Source of the DNA: Acidovorax sp.
GTDB taxonomy: Bacteria > Pseudomonadota > Gammaproteobacteria > Burkholderiales > Burkholderiaceae_C
Direction of reading: 5' to 3'
Assembly (NCBI RefSeq): GCF_022763525.1
Contig: NZ_JALEGG010000085.1
Coordinates: forward strand, 1 to 51,129
DNA length: 51,129 nt
Below are positions 27,120 to 36,113 of the stretch, piece by piece. The translations under genes and the position numbers were made by a program. Each line of letters begins with the position of its first letter. The first letter of the stretch is position 1. Under the pieces are notes generated by a model. It was not told the DNA's origin and searched no databases. It was given only the letters and a program-made list of their open reading frames with translations.

Positions 27120-29459
27120 TTATCTTGCGACGTTGGCATCCGCCACGGTCAAGGCTGTCATGTTGACAATCCGGCGCACGGTGGCACTGGGCGTCAGGAT
27201 GTGGACGGGTTTGGCCGCGCCCAGCAGCACAGGGCCAATGGCGATGCCGCCGCCTGCTGCCGTCTTGAGGAGGTTGTAGGCAATGTTGGCGGCATCAATG
27301 TTGGGGAACACCAGCAGATTCGCATCGCCGGTGAGTTCACTGCTGGGCATGAGGGCGGCACGGGCCTTGCCGTCCAGCGCCACGTCGCCGTGCATTTCGC
27401 CATCCACTTCAAGCCAGGGGGCCTGCTGGCGCAGCAGCTCCAGCGTCTGGCGCATCTTCACGGCGCTGGGGTGGTTGCTGGTGCCGAAGTTGGAATGCGA
27501 CAGCAGCGCGGCCTTGGGCTTGAGGCCAAAGCGCATCATTTCCTCGGCGGCCAGCGCGGTGATCTCGGCCAGCTCCTGCGGCGTGGGGTCGTAGTTCACG
27601 TGGGTGTCCACCAGGAACACCTGGCGGCCGGGCAGCATCAGGCCGTTCATGCAGGCGTACACCGGCACATCCTGCGCGGTGCTGTCGGCGCCGCCCGCGT
27701 GCTTGCCGATCACCTGGTCGATGTACATCAGGTGGTTGGCCGTGGTGCCCCAGGTGCCGCAGATCAGGCCGTCCACCTCGCCCTTGTGCAGCATCATCGC
27801 GCCAATCAGCGTGAGGCGGCGGCGCATTTCGATTTTTGCGACCTGCTGGGTGATGCCCTTGCGCTCGGTCATGCGGTGGTAGGTCTGCCAGAAGTCGCGG
27901 TAGCGGTGGTCGAAGTCGGTGTTGACCACGTCATAGTCCACGCCTTCCTTCAGGCGCAGGCCAAACTTTTCGATGCGCTGGGCAATGATGGCGGGGCGGC
28001 CGATCAGCGTCGGGCGGGCCACCTTCTCGTCCACCACGATCTGCGCGGCGCGCAGCACGCGTTCTTCCTCGCCCTCAGCGTAGGCCACGCGCTTCTTGGC
28101 GGCGGTGCGTGCTGCGTCGAAGATGGGTTTCATCGTCGTGCCGGAGGCGTAGACAAAGGTCTGCAGCCGGTCGCGGTACGCGTCCATGTCGGCGATGGGG
28201 CGCTGCGCCACGCCGCTGTCGGCCGCCGCCTGGGCCACGGCGGGGGCGATCTTCATCATCAGGCGCGGGTCGAACGGCTTGGGGATCAGGTACTCGGGGC
28301 CGAACGACAGCTTCTCGCCCACATAGGCTGCGGCCACCACTTCGCTCTGCTCGGCCTGGGCCAGCTCGGCGATGGCGTGCACCGCCGCGATTTCCATCTC
28401 ATCGGTGATGGTGGTGGCGCCGCAGTCCAGCGCACCGCGGAAGATGTATGGAAAGCACAGGACGTTGTTGACCTGGTTCGGATAGTCGGAGCGCCCCGTG
28501 GCCATGATGATGTCGCTGCGCACGCTGTGCGCCAGCTCGGGCGTGATTTCGGGGTTGGGGTTGGCCAGGGCAAAAATCACCGGACGCTCGGCCATGCTGG
28601 CCACCATCTCGGGCTTGAGCACGTTGCCGGCCGACAGGCCCAGGAACACGTCTGCACCAACGATCACCTCGGCCAGCTTTCGCGCGTCCGTCTTCTGCAT
28701 GAACTGGCGCTTGTCATCGTCCATGAGCTCTTCGCGGCCTTCGTACACCACGCCGGCCAAATCGGTCACGAAAACGTTCTTGCGCTGCACGCCCACCTTG
28801 AGCAGCAGGTTCAGACAGGCCAGCGCTGCCGCGCCCGCACCGCTGGTCACGAGCTTCACGTCTTCGATCTTCTTGCCCGCCACCTTGAGGGCATTGACCA
28901 TGGCAGCCGCCACCGTGATGGCCGTGCCGTGCTGGTCGTCATGGAAGACCGGGATCTTCATGCGCTTGCGCAGCTCGCGCTCCACGTAGAAGCAGTCAGG
29001 CGCCTTGATGTCCTCCAGGTTGACAGCCCCGAAGGTGGGCTCCAGCGCGGCGATGACCTCCACCAGCTTGGCAGGATCCTTCTCGTCGATCTCGATGTCG
29101 AACACATCCACGCCGGCGAACTTCTTGAACAGCACGCCCTTGCCTTCCATCACGGGCTTGGAGGCCAGCGCGCCGATGTCACCCAGACCCAGCACCGCAG
29201 TGCCGTTACTGATCACCGCCACCAGGTTGCCGCGCGAGGTGTAGCGGAAGGCGTTGGCCGGGTCTTTGACGATCTCTTCGCAAGGGGCTGCCACGCCGGG
29301 CGAATAGGCCAACGCCAGGTCGTGCTGGTTGACCATCTGCTTGGTGGCAGCGATGGCGACTTTGCCCGGCTTGGGAAACTCGTGGTACTCCAGAGCGGCA
29401 CGGCGCAGTTGAGCGCGCTTGTCGAGTTGATTGTTCTGGGCCGTGTCGTTCTCGGGCAT
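27120..29459 (-). CDS. maeB: NADP-dependent malic enzyme with C-terminal phosphotransacetylase-like domain
   Basis: The 779-residue protein is the MaeB type: an N-terminal malic enzyme domain (about 20-165, with the catalytic Tyr/Lys region), an NAD(P)-binding domain (about 170-405, [14 protein letters not shown]) and a PTA-like domain (about 430-765), usually regulatory and non-catalytic, that binds acetyl-CoA. It decarboxylates malate to pyruvate, making NADPH. It is divergent from the type I secretion operon across a 412-base gap. The start at 29459 has weak upstream Shine-Dalgarno (GGAGACACTGA on the minus strand). Confidence 0.95.
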   Translation of the reverse strand: MPENDTAQNNQLDKRAQLRRAALEYHEFPKPGKVAIAATKQMVNQHDLALAYSPGVAAPCEEIVKDPANAFRYTSRGNLVAVISNGTAVLGLGDIGALASKPVMEGKGVLFKKFAGVDVFDIEIDEKDPAKLVEVIAALEPTFGAVNLEDIKAPDCFYVERELRKRMKIPVFHDDQHGTAITVAAAMVNALKVAGKKIEDVKLVTSGAGAAALACLNLLLKVGVQRKNVFVTDLAGVVYEGREELMDDDKRQFMQKTDARKLAEVIVGADVFLGLSAGNVLKPEMVASMAERPVIFALANPNPEITPELAHSVRSDIIMATGRSDYPNQVNNVLCFPYIFRGALDCGATTITDEMEIAAVHAIAELAQAEQSEVVAAAYVGEKLSFGPEYLIPKPFDPRLMMKIAPAVAQAAADSGVAQRPIADMDAYRDRLQTFVYASGTTMKPIFDAARTAAKKRVAYAEGEEERVLRAAQIVVDEKVARPTLIGRPAIIAQRIEKFGLRLKEGVDYDVVNTDFDHRYRDFWQTYHRMTERKGITQQVAKIEMRRRLTLIGAMMLHKGEVDGLICGTWGTTANHLMYIDQVIGKHAGGADSTAQDVPVYACMNGLMLPGRQVFLVDTHVNYDPTPQELAEITALAAEEMMRFGLKPKAALLSHSNFGTSNHPSAVKMRQTLELLRQQAPWLEVDGEMHGDVALDGKARAALMPSSELTGDANLLVFPNIDAANIAYNLLKTAAGGGIAIGPVLLGAAKPVHILTPSATVRRIVNMTALTVADANVAR

Positions 29460-29871
29460 TCAGTGTCTCCAGTGACTAAAACCTGCGCTGCAGGCGCTCT
29501 TGCGCGGCTGTCAGCTTTGTAAGGGTGTGCGATTGTAGGGGGATGGCCGTGAAAACCCTAGTAAGCGAATCTGCTTATGGGTGGGGTACTTCATCCAGCC
29601 CCATGCGTGGACAAACCACGCTGACGCGAAAACAACATCCATCGAAAACTTGCTCCCGGACCGCTGCCGATCGGGGCTCCAGCGGCGTGCCCGTTAAAAA
29701 ATGCTTCAAACTCTCGCGTTCGGAGCCTTTCATGCACCAACCACAAGAATTCCACGCTCGCCCCTCCTCCCGGAGTGCAGCTGCGACCTGGTCCATCCTG
29801 CACGCGGCGGACCGGACGGCTGGCTGCGGCGGGCCAGATGCCCGACGCGGGCCAACCTTCAGGCCCCCCCA
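29460..29871. other. Divergent intergenic region between maeB and the type I secretion operon
   Basis: 412 bases. Small frames here (for example plus-strand from 29701, minus-strand around 29575-29796) lack ribosome-binding sites and recognisable domains. The region should carry both promoters. I see A/T-rich patches near 29553-29560 and 29694-29702 but no convincing consensus promoter and no terminator hairpin. Confidence 0.35.
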
Positions 29872-31596
29872 ATGACCGCTCCGACGGAAACGGCAAAGGC
29901 CCTCGCACGGCAGGTGCCCGCCCTGCGGCGGGCTTTCATGTTTTCAGTGCTGGCAGGTTTGCTGGTGCTGGTGCCCACCGTGTACATGTTCGAGGTGTAC
30001 GGGCGCGTGGTGGACAGCCGGGACCTCCTTACCCTGGGCATGCTCACCCTGATGGTGCTGGTGGCGCTGGCGGTGATGGAAGTGCTGGAGTGGGCGCGCA
30101 GCGAAACCCTGCGCGAAGCCGGCAGCGCATTCGACACGCAGCTGGCCCCGCGGGTGTTCGAGGCCACCCATGCGGCCCACCTCAAGAAGGGCCAAGCCCT
30201 GGGCACGCAACCGCTGGCGGACTTGCGAACGCTGCGCGATGCCTTTCACAGCACGGCACTGGCTGCAGCGCTCGAATCCCCGGTCGCTGTGGTCGCGCTG
30301 GTGGTCCTGTTCATGATCCAGCCCCTGCTCGGGTGGGTGGCGCTCGCGCTGGCGCTGGTGCAGGGCCTGCTCTCCTGGTTCAACGAGCGCGGAACGGCAC
30401 AGCCCCTGGCGCTGGCGAACCAGGCCGACATCCAGGCGCGCATGTATGTCGAGGGGACGTTGCGGCACGCCGACGTGGTGGCAGCCCTGGGGATGGCGCC
30501 TGACATGCAGGCACGCTGGCTGCGCCTGCACCGCGAGACGCTGGCACTGCAGGCGCGCGCCTCGGACAACGCGGGGCTGTACCAGGCGCTGGGGCGGGGC
30601 CTGCAGACCACGCTCGCGTCCGCGCTGCTGGGCCTGGGGGCATGGCTCTTGTTGCATGACGAACTGACCGGCGGGGGCGGCATGCTCATCGTTAGCTCGG
30701 TGCTGGGAGCGCGCGTGCTTTCGCCGCTGGTGCAGCTGGTATCGCAATGGCGCAATGTGGTGCAGGCCCGGCTCGCGTGGCAGCGCCTATCCAACCTGCT
30801 CGAGCGCCTTCCGGCCGCTGCGCCGGCCATGGCCCTGCCCGCGCCCCAGGGCCATGTGGCGGTGGAAGGGTTGACGGCCGCGGCCGCCGCTGGCGGCCCC
30901 CCCATGCTGCGCCACATTGCGTTTGCGCTGAAGCCGGGCGAGGTGTTGGCCGTGATCGGCCCTTCTGCCTCGGGCAAGACCACGCTCGCACGCATGCTCG
31001 TGGGATTGTGGCCGCCGCTGGCGGGCACGGTGCGGCTCGACGGTGCCGACATCAGCGCCTGGAACAAGGCTGAACTCGGGCGCCATCTGGGTTACGTGCC
31101 CCAAAACGTGGAGTTGCTGGCGGGCACGCTCGCCGAAAACATCGCGCGCTTTGGCGACGCCGACACTGCAGCGCTGCACGAAGCCGCGCGAGCCGTGGGA
31201 CTGCACGACTGGATCACGGCCCTGCCACAGGGCTATGACTCGCCGGTCGGAGATGAGGGCGTCATGCTTTCAGGCGGCCAGCGCCAGCGCGTGGCCCTGG
31301 CGCGCGCGCTGTATGGCAAGCCAGCCTTCGTGGTCCTGGATGAGCCCAATGCGAGCCTGGACGAGGCCGGAAACCAGGCGCTGGTGCAAGCCATCGCCGC
31401 CACCAAGGCGCGCGGCGCGACGGTCGTGGTCATGACCCATCTGCCCGGCGTGCTGGCCGTGGCCGACAAGGCCCTGGTACTGCATGGCGGTACGCAGCGG
31501 GCCTTCGGCCCGCGCGACGAGGTGATGGCCGCGCTGCAGAAGGCCAACCAGAACAACTACGGCAACGGAAACACCCCCGCGCCCCGCGTGACATGA
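29872..31596 (+). CDS. Type I secretion ABC transporter, subunit 1
   Basis: This 574-residue protein has five to six membrane helices (about 20-310) and an ABC ATPase domain. It has Walker A GPSASGKTT (363-371), the Q-loop in GYVPQNVELL, LSGGQRQR (466-473), Walker B VVLDEPN and an H-loop His in VVMTHLPG. It resembles the PrtD/AprD type of T1SS transporter without a C39-like domain, consistent with RTX cargo. ATG 29872 begins the first sensible coding stretch; no good ribosome-binding site is seen. It overlaps the next ABC gene by four bases (ATGA), so the two are made together, possibly as a heterodimer. Confidence 0.9.
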   Translation: MTAPTETAKALARQVPALRRAFMFSVLAGLLVLVPTVYMFEVYGRVVDSRDLLTLGMLTLMVLVALAVMEVLEWARSETLREAGSAFDTQLAPRVFEATHAAHLKKGQALGTQPLADLRTLRDAFHSTALAAALESPVAVVALVVLFMIQPLLGWVALALALVQGLLSWFNERGTAQPLALANQADIQARMYVEGTLRHADVVAALGMAPDMQARWLRLHRETLALQARASDNAGLYQALGRGLQTTLASALLGLGAWLLLHDELTGGGGMLIVSSVLGARVLSPLVQLVSQWRNVVQARLAWQRLSNLLERLPAAAPAMALPAPQGHVAVEGLTAAAAAGGPPMLRHIAFALKPGEVLAVIGPSASGKTTLARMLVGLWPPLAGTVRLDGADISAWNKAELGRHLGYVPQNVELLAGTLAENIARFGDADTAALHEAARAVGLHDWITALPQGYDSPVGDEGVMLSGGQRQRVALARALYGKPAFVVLDEPNASLDEAGNQALVQAIAATKARGATVVVMTHLPGVLAVADKALVLHGGTQRAFGPRDEVMAALQKANQNNYGNGNTPAPRVT

Positions 31597-33293
31597 GCCT
31601 TTTCAACAACCCGCCGCGCGGCGAGATCGCGCAGGCCTTGTGGAGCCAGCGCCGCGCCTGGGCCGCCGTGGGCCTCTTCAGCATGGTGGCGAGCGTGCTG
31701 CTGCTCACGCCCACCCTTTACATGCTTCAGGTGTACGACCGCGTCATGGTCAGCCACAGCGAAGTCACCTTGCTGGTGGTCTCGTTGATCACGCTGTTCC
31801 TCTTCGTGGCCATGGGCTTTGCCGATGCGATCCGGGCGCGCCTTCTGGTGCGCCTGGGAGCCCGGCTCGATGCCACGCTGAGTGGACGCATCGGGGCCGC
31901 CGCCTTCGCGCGCAGCGCACACGAACCCGATGCCCAGCGAACACAGCCATTTACCGACTGGACGGAGCTGCGCCAGTTTCTCACGGGCCCGGGCATCCTC
32001 GCCTTCTGTGACTTGCCGTGGACGCTGGTGTACGTGGCCGCACTGTTCCTGCTGCACCCTTTGCTGGGCGTGGTGGCCATCTGTTTCGCACTGGTACAGG
32101 CGGCGCTGGCGTGGCTGGGCCACCACCGCACGATGGCACCTGCCGAGTCGTTGGCGCAGGCCCAGGCCGAATCCCACGCCTACCTGCAGGGCAAGTTGCG
32201 CAACGCCGAAGCCGTGGAGGCGCTGGGCATGGCGGTCCCGCTACGCCAACGATGGCTAGGCCTGCACCAGCGAGCCGCCCAGCGCCACGCGGCGCTGCAA
32301 GGGCTCACCCACCGCGTCGTGGCCTGGAGCAAATACGTGCGCTATGCGCAGCAGACCGCCTCGCTGGCTGCGGGGGCCATTCTGGTCATTCGGGGCGAAC
32401 TCACACCCGGCGCCATGATTGCCGCCAACGTTCTCATGGCGCGCGCGCTGGCACCCATTGACCAGTTGGTGGGGGTGTGGCGGGGCTTGCTGGGTGCACG
32501 CGCAGCCTATGACCGCCTGGCGCAACTGCTCGCGGCTTACCCCACGCAGGACGGCCTTTCCACGAGCTTCGCACCGCCCGCAGCACCCGCAAGCCCGGTC
32601 GTCGCCCGCGGCCTGTGCGTCGCCGCGCCAGGCCGGGCGCAGACCATCCTCCACGCGCTGGACTTCGTGGCCCAGCCTGGCACGATCACGGTCGTCCTGG
32701 GGGCATCGGGGTCGGGGAAGTCCACGTTGGCGCGCGCGTTGGCCCATGCTTGGCCAGCGTCGGCAGGCGAGCTGAACACCGGCGGCCGGCGCGTGGGTTA
32801 CTTGCCGCAGGAAACCGCCCTGTTCAACGGCACCGTGGCAGAAAACATTGCACGGTTTCACACCCAGGATGGCGTGGTCGACGCCGCGAAAGTCGTGGCA
32901 GCGGCCAAGGCCGCCGGCCTGCATGACATGGTATTGCGCCTGCCCCAAGGCTATGACACGCCGGTGGGCGAAGGCGGCCGCGCCCTGTCGGGCGGCCAGC
33001 GCCAGCGCATAGCCCTGGCGCGTGCGCTGTACGGCGAGCCCGACCTCGTGGTGCTCGACGAGCCGAATGCCCACCTGGACGATGCAGGGGAGGCGGCGTT
33101 GCTGCAATCGCTGCGCGCGCTGGCCGCCCGCGGCGCCACTGTTTTCCTCATCACACACCGCCCAGGGGCACTGGCGCTGGCCGACCAAGTGCTGGTGCTG
33201 CACGAGGGACGCCTGCGCGCCCAGGGGCCGCGCGATGCGGTGCTTGCGCAACTGCGGCCGTCACCGGCGACATCCCAGGCGCTGCCTGCCTGA
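31593..33293 (+). CDS. Type I secretion ABC transporter, subunit 2
   Basis: The 566-residue protein is a second PrtD-type transporter: membrane domain (about 20-300), Walker A GASGSGKST (370-378), GYLPQETALF, LSGGQRQR (465-472), Walker B VVLDEPN and H-loop ITHRPG. The ATPase motifs are complete, but between Walker A and the Q-loop it is 12 residues shorter than subunit 1 (23 against 35), lacking the LDGADI...ELGRHL part. It should pair with subunit 1 in the inner membrane and export the RTX protein at 36114-38945. The operon continues with the adaptor and channel genes. Confidence 0.9.
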   Translation: MSLFNNPPRGEIAQALWSQRRAWAAVGLFSMVASVLLLTPTLYMLQVYDRVMVSHSEVTLLVVSLITLFLFVAMGFADAIRARLLVRLGARLDATLSGRIGAAAFARSAHEPDAQRTQPFTDWTELRQFLTGPGILAFCDLPWTLVYVAALFLLHPLLGVVAICFALVQAALAWLGHHRTMAPAESLAQAQAESHAYLQGKLRNAEAVEALGMAVPLRQRWLGLHQRAAQRHAALQGLTHRVVAWSKYVRYAQQTASLAAGAILVIRGELTPGAMIAANVLMARALAPIDQLVGVWRGLLGARAAYDRLAQLLAAYPTQDGLSTSFAPPAAPASPVVARGLCVAAPGRAQTILHALDFVAQPGTITVVLGASGSGKSTLARALAHAWPASAGELNTGGRRVGYLPQETALFNGTVAENIARFHTQDGVVDAAKVVAAAKAAGLHDMVLRLPQGYDTPVGEGGRALSGGQRQRIALARALYGEPDLVVLDEPNAHLDDAGEAALLQSLRALAARGATVFLITHRPGALALADQVLVLHEGRLRAQGPRDAVLAQLRPSPATSQALPA

Positions 33294-33305
33294 GCTACTT
33301 TTACG

Positions 33306-34640
33306 ATGGAACCCATGCCGACACCCACGACACCCCCCTCTCCGCTGGAGCCTCCGACCGACACGGGCCGCGCCGCGCGCATCGGCCTGTGGACGCTGGG
33401 CCTCGGGTTGGGCGGCTTCCTGCTCTGGGCCGCTTTCGCGCCGCTGGATGAGGGCGTTCCCAGCCAGGGCATCGTGGCCCTGGATACCAAGCGCAAGGTG
33501 GTGCAGCACCTCACCGGGGGCATCGTGCGCCAGGTGTTCGTGCACGAAGGCCAGGCGGTGAAGGACGGCCAGCCCCTCATTGCGCTGGACGACGCCACCA
33601 CGCGCGCCCACTATGAAACATCGCGACTGCGCTACTTCACCTTGCGTGCCATGCAAGGCCGGCTTGAAGCCGAGCGGACCGCCGCCGACACCCCGCGTTT
33701 TGCGCCGGACCTGCTGGCCGCCGCAGAGTCCGATCCGCAGATCCGCCAGTTGGTGGACACGCAAACGCAGTTGCTGCGATCCCGGCGCGCTTCGCTGCAG
33801 GCCGATGTGCAGGGCATGGAAGAAAACATCCAGGGCCAGCACGCTTTGCTCCGTTCCTATGCCAGCCTGGCGGAGGGACGACGCGCCCAGCGCGCACTGC
33901 TGCAGGACGAGCTCAACCACACGCGCGAACTGGTGAAAGAGGGATACGTGCCGCGCAACCGCCAGCTGGAGCTGGAACGCCAGATCGCCGACACCGATCT
34001 CGCCCTGACCGAACTGCTGGGCAACACCTCGCGCGGCCAGCGGACCATTGCCGAACTGCGCCAGAAGATCCTCTCGCGCCAACAGGAATACCGCAAGGAA
34101 GTCGAGACGACGCTGGCCGAAGCCATGCGCGATGCGGAGCCCGAAGGCAAGCGCTACGCGGCGCTGGGCGGGGAGCTGGCCCGCACGGAAATCGTGGCGC
34201 CCGTTGCAGGCCAGGTGGTGGGACTGGCCGTGCAGACCGTGGGAGCCGTGGTGCAGCCGGGTCAACAGATCATGTCGATCGTGCCACCTGGTGAGCCGCT
34301 GGTGCTGGAGGCGAGGGTGGCGCCGCACCTCATCGACCGGGTGCATGCGGGCTTGGCCGCCGATGTGCGTTTTGCCTCCTTCGCCCATTCGCCGCAACTG
34401 GTGGTGCAGGGGGAAGTGGCCTCGGTGTCGGGCGACTTGCTGACGGACACCCAGACCAACGTGAGCTACTACCTTGCACGCATCAAGCTCACGCCCGAGG
34501 GCATGAAGGAGCTTGGCAGCCGCCAGCTACAGCCGGGCATGCCGGCCGAGGTCGTCATCAAGACCGGAGGACGCAGCCTGCTCACCTATCTGGCGGCGCC
34601 GCTGTTCAAGCGGATGGCAGGCTCGATGAAGGAAGAATGA
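33306..34640 (+). CDS. HlyD-family periplasmic adaptor (membrane fusion protein)
   Basis: The 444-residue protein has a Pro/Thr-rich cytoplasmic N-terminus, one membrane segment (about 25-45), a lipoyl-like beta half (QHLTGGIVRQVFVHEGQAVKDGQPL, partial quote: QHLTGGIVRQV), a long alpha-helical hairpin (about 110-285), the second lipoyl half (VAPVAGQVVGLAV) and a C-terminal beta-barrel domain. It bridges the ABC transporters and the TolC-like channel. Met4 (33315) is an alternative start. Its stop overlaps the channel gene start. Confidence 0.93.
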   Translation: MEPMPTPTTPPSPLEPPTDTGRAARIGLWTLGLGLGGFLLWAAFAPLDEGVPSQGIVALDTKRKVVQHLTGGIVRQVFVHEGQAVKDGQPLIALDDATTRAHYETSRLRYFTLRAMQGRLEAERTAADTPRFAPDLLAAAESDPQIRQLVDTQTQLLRSRRASLQADVQGMEENIQGQHALLRSYASLAEGRRAQRALLQDELNHTRELVKEGYVPRNRQLELERQIADTDLALTELLGNTSRGQRTIAELRQKILSRQQEYRKEVETTLAEAMRDAEPEGKRYAALGGELARTEIVAPVAGQVVGLAVQTVGAVVQPGQQIMSIVPPGEPLVLEARVAPHLIDRVHAGLAADVRFASFAHSPQLVVQGEVASVSGDLLTDTQTNVSYYLARIKLTPEGMKELGSRQLQPGMPAEVVIKTGGRSLLTYLAAPLFKRMAGSMKEE

Positions 34641-35986
34641 TGAAGATGATGGCGCGAGCCCCGACCTCTGCCGTACTTGCCTGCCTGGCCCTGCTGGGAG
34701 GATCGGGCCGCGCCATGGACCTGCAGGAAGCCTACCAGGCCGCCTTGCTGCAGGACGCCACCACCCGCGCGGCGCGCGCGGCAGTGGCGGCCGGGGACGA
34801 GCGCATCCGCCAAGCCGAGGCACAGCGCTATCCCAACGTGAGCCTGAGCGCTGGCTACCAGCGCAACAACCTCGATCGCACCCAGCCCAACATCCTGGGC
34901 GAAGACGCCACGGTCAACGATCGCTATCCCAGCAAAAACGCCACGCTGACGGTGCGCCAGCCGCTGTACCGCAAGGCAATCACTCTGGGCATTGAACAAA
35001 CACGGGCGCAGCGGGACGATGCGCAAGCCGGCCTGCAAAAGGAAACGCAGAGGCTGGCCGTGCGCGTGGCGGACGCTTACACCGAGATCCTGTTCGCGCG
35101 CGACCAGTTGGACTTCATCGCTGCACAAAAAGCCGCCACCACCACCCAGCTGGACGCTGCCCGCAAGCAGTTTGCCGGCGGCACCGGCACCCGCACGGAC
35201 ATCGACGAAGCTCAGGCCCGGCTCGACATGGCGCTGGCCCAGGAGCTGGAAGCGCGCCAGCAGCAGGGCTTTGCGCAGCGGCAGCTGTCCCTGCTCATCA
35301 ACGCGCCGGTGAACCTGGAAGCGCTGCGCCCGCTCGCGGTGGATCGCCTTGCCGCCTGGAGTCCCCCTGTCCACAACCTGGAGGAGTGGCTGGCGCAGGC
35401 CGAGGCGCGCAGCCCTGAACTGCGCCAGCTCCAGGCCCGGCTTGAGTCCGCACGGCTCGATGTGGAAAAGGCCCGCGCGGGCCACTTGCCCACGCTGGAC
35501 GCCGTGGCCCAGTGGAGCCGAAGCGAAAGTGAAAGCGTCACCTCGCCCAACACGCGCTATGTCAACCGCACGATTGGTGTGCAGCTCAACATGCCGCTGT
35601 ACGCTGGCGGCTATGTCAACGCCGCCACGCGCGAGGCCCTGGCGCGCCAGACCCAGGCAGAGGAACTGCTCGAGGCCGCGCGCCGCGATCTGGCCCTGCG
35701 CGTGACAACCGAGTTCCGCAATGTGACCGAAGGCCGCCTGCGGGTCCACGCCCTGGAGCAGGCCGAGCGCTCGGCGGAACAACTCGCCCAGTCCAGCCGC
35801 AAATCGATGCGCGGCGGCGTGCGCACCCTTGTTGACGTATTCAACGCCGACCAGAAGAAGGCGCAGACCCAGCGCGACCTGGCCCGTGCGCGCTATGAAA
35901 TGCTCGTCGCCTACGTGCGCCTGCTGGCGCTGACAGGAAGCGATGAAGCTTCAGGCATTGCTGCAGTGAATGGGCTGCTTCGCTGA
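34637..35986 (+). CDS. TolC-family outer-membrane channel of the type I system
   Basis: This 449-residue protein has a signal peptide (cleavage after GSGRA, about residue 26) and two repeats of the outer-membrane efflux fold (about 28-225 and 245-440) with MDLQEAYQAAL at the mature start. The double ATG at 34637/34640 overlaps the adaptor stop, and GGAAG lies just upstream. The operon ends at an intrinsic terminator shared with the convergent RTX gene. Confidence 0.93.
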   Translation: MMKMMARAPTSAVLACLALLGGSGRAMDLQEAYQAALLQDATTRAARAAVAAGDERIRQAEAQRYPNVSLSAGYQRNNLDRTQPNILGEDATVNDRYPSKNATLTVRQPLYRKAITLGIEQTRAQRDDAQAGLQKETQRLAVRVADAYTEILFARDQLDFIAAQKAATTTQLDAARKQFAGGTGTRTDIDEAQARLDMALAQELEARQQQGFAQRQLSLLINAPVNLEALRPLAVDRLAAWSPPVHNLEEWLAQAEARSPELRQLQARLESARLDVEKARAGHLPTLDAVAQWSRSESESVTSPNTRYVNRTIGVQLNMPLYAGGYVNAATREALARQTQAEELLEAARRDLALRVTTEFRNVTEGRLRVHALEQAERSAEQLAQSSRKSMRGGVRTLVDVFNADQKKAQTQRDLARARYEMLVAYVRLLALTGSDEASGIAAVNGLLR

Positions 35987-36037
35987 GGGCATTGCACCGC
36001 GCGGCCACGGGACTCTGTGGGCGCACCGCAAAAGCAC

Positions 36038-36066
36038 AAAGGCCGCCCCAGGGCGGCCTTTGTTTT
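36038..36066 (+). terminator. Bidirectional intrinsic terminator between the TolC-like and RTX genes
   Basis: AAGGCCGCCC / GGGCGGCCTT arms (36039-36048 / 36051-36060) are followed by TGTTTTGG. A-rich sequence on the other side (AAAAGCACAAA) gives a U-tract for the minus-strand RTX transcript too. Confidence 0.85.
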
Positions 36067-36113
36067 GGCTGGCAACGCCCGCAGGGCACTACCAAGGGTG
36101 CGTTACCTACGCA

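Noticed and set aside
27102-29522. An 806-codon plus-strand open frame opposite maeB
   Set aside because: It is His/Leu/Gly-rich, has no known domain and is antisense to a well-supported malic enzyme.
29701-29871. 57-codon N-terminal extension of the first ABC transporter
   Set aside because: The extension has many Arg/Pro/Cys, no similarity to T1SS transporters and lies in the divergent intergenic region.
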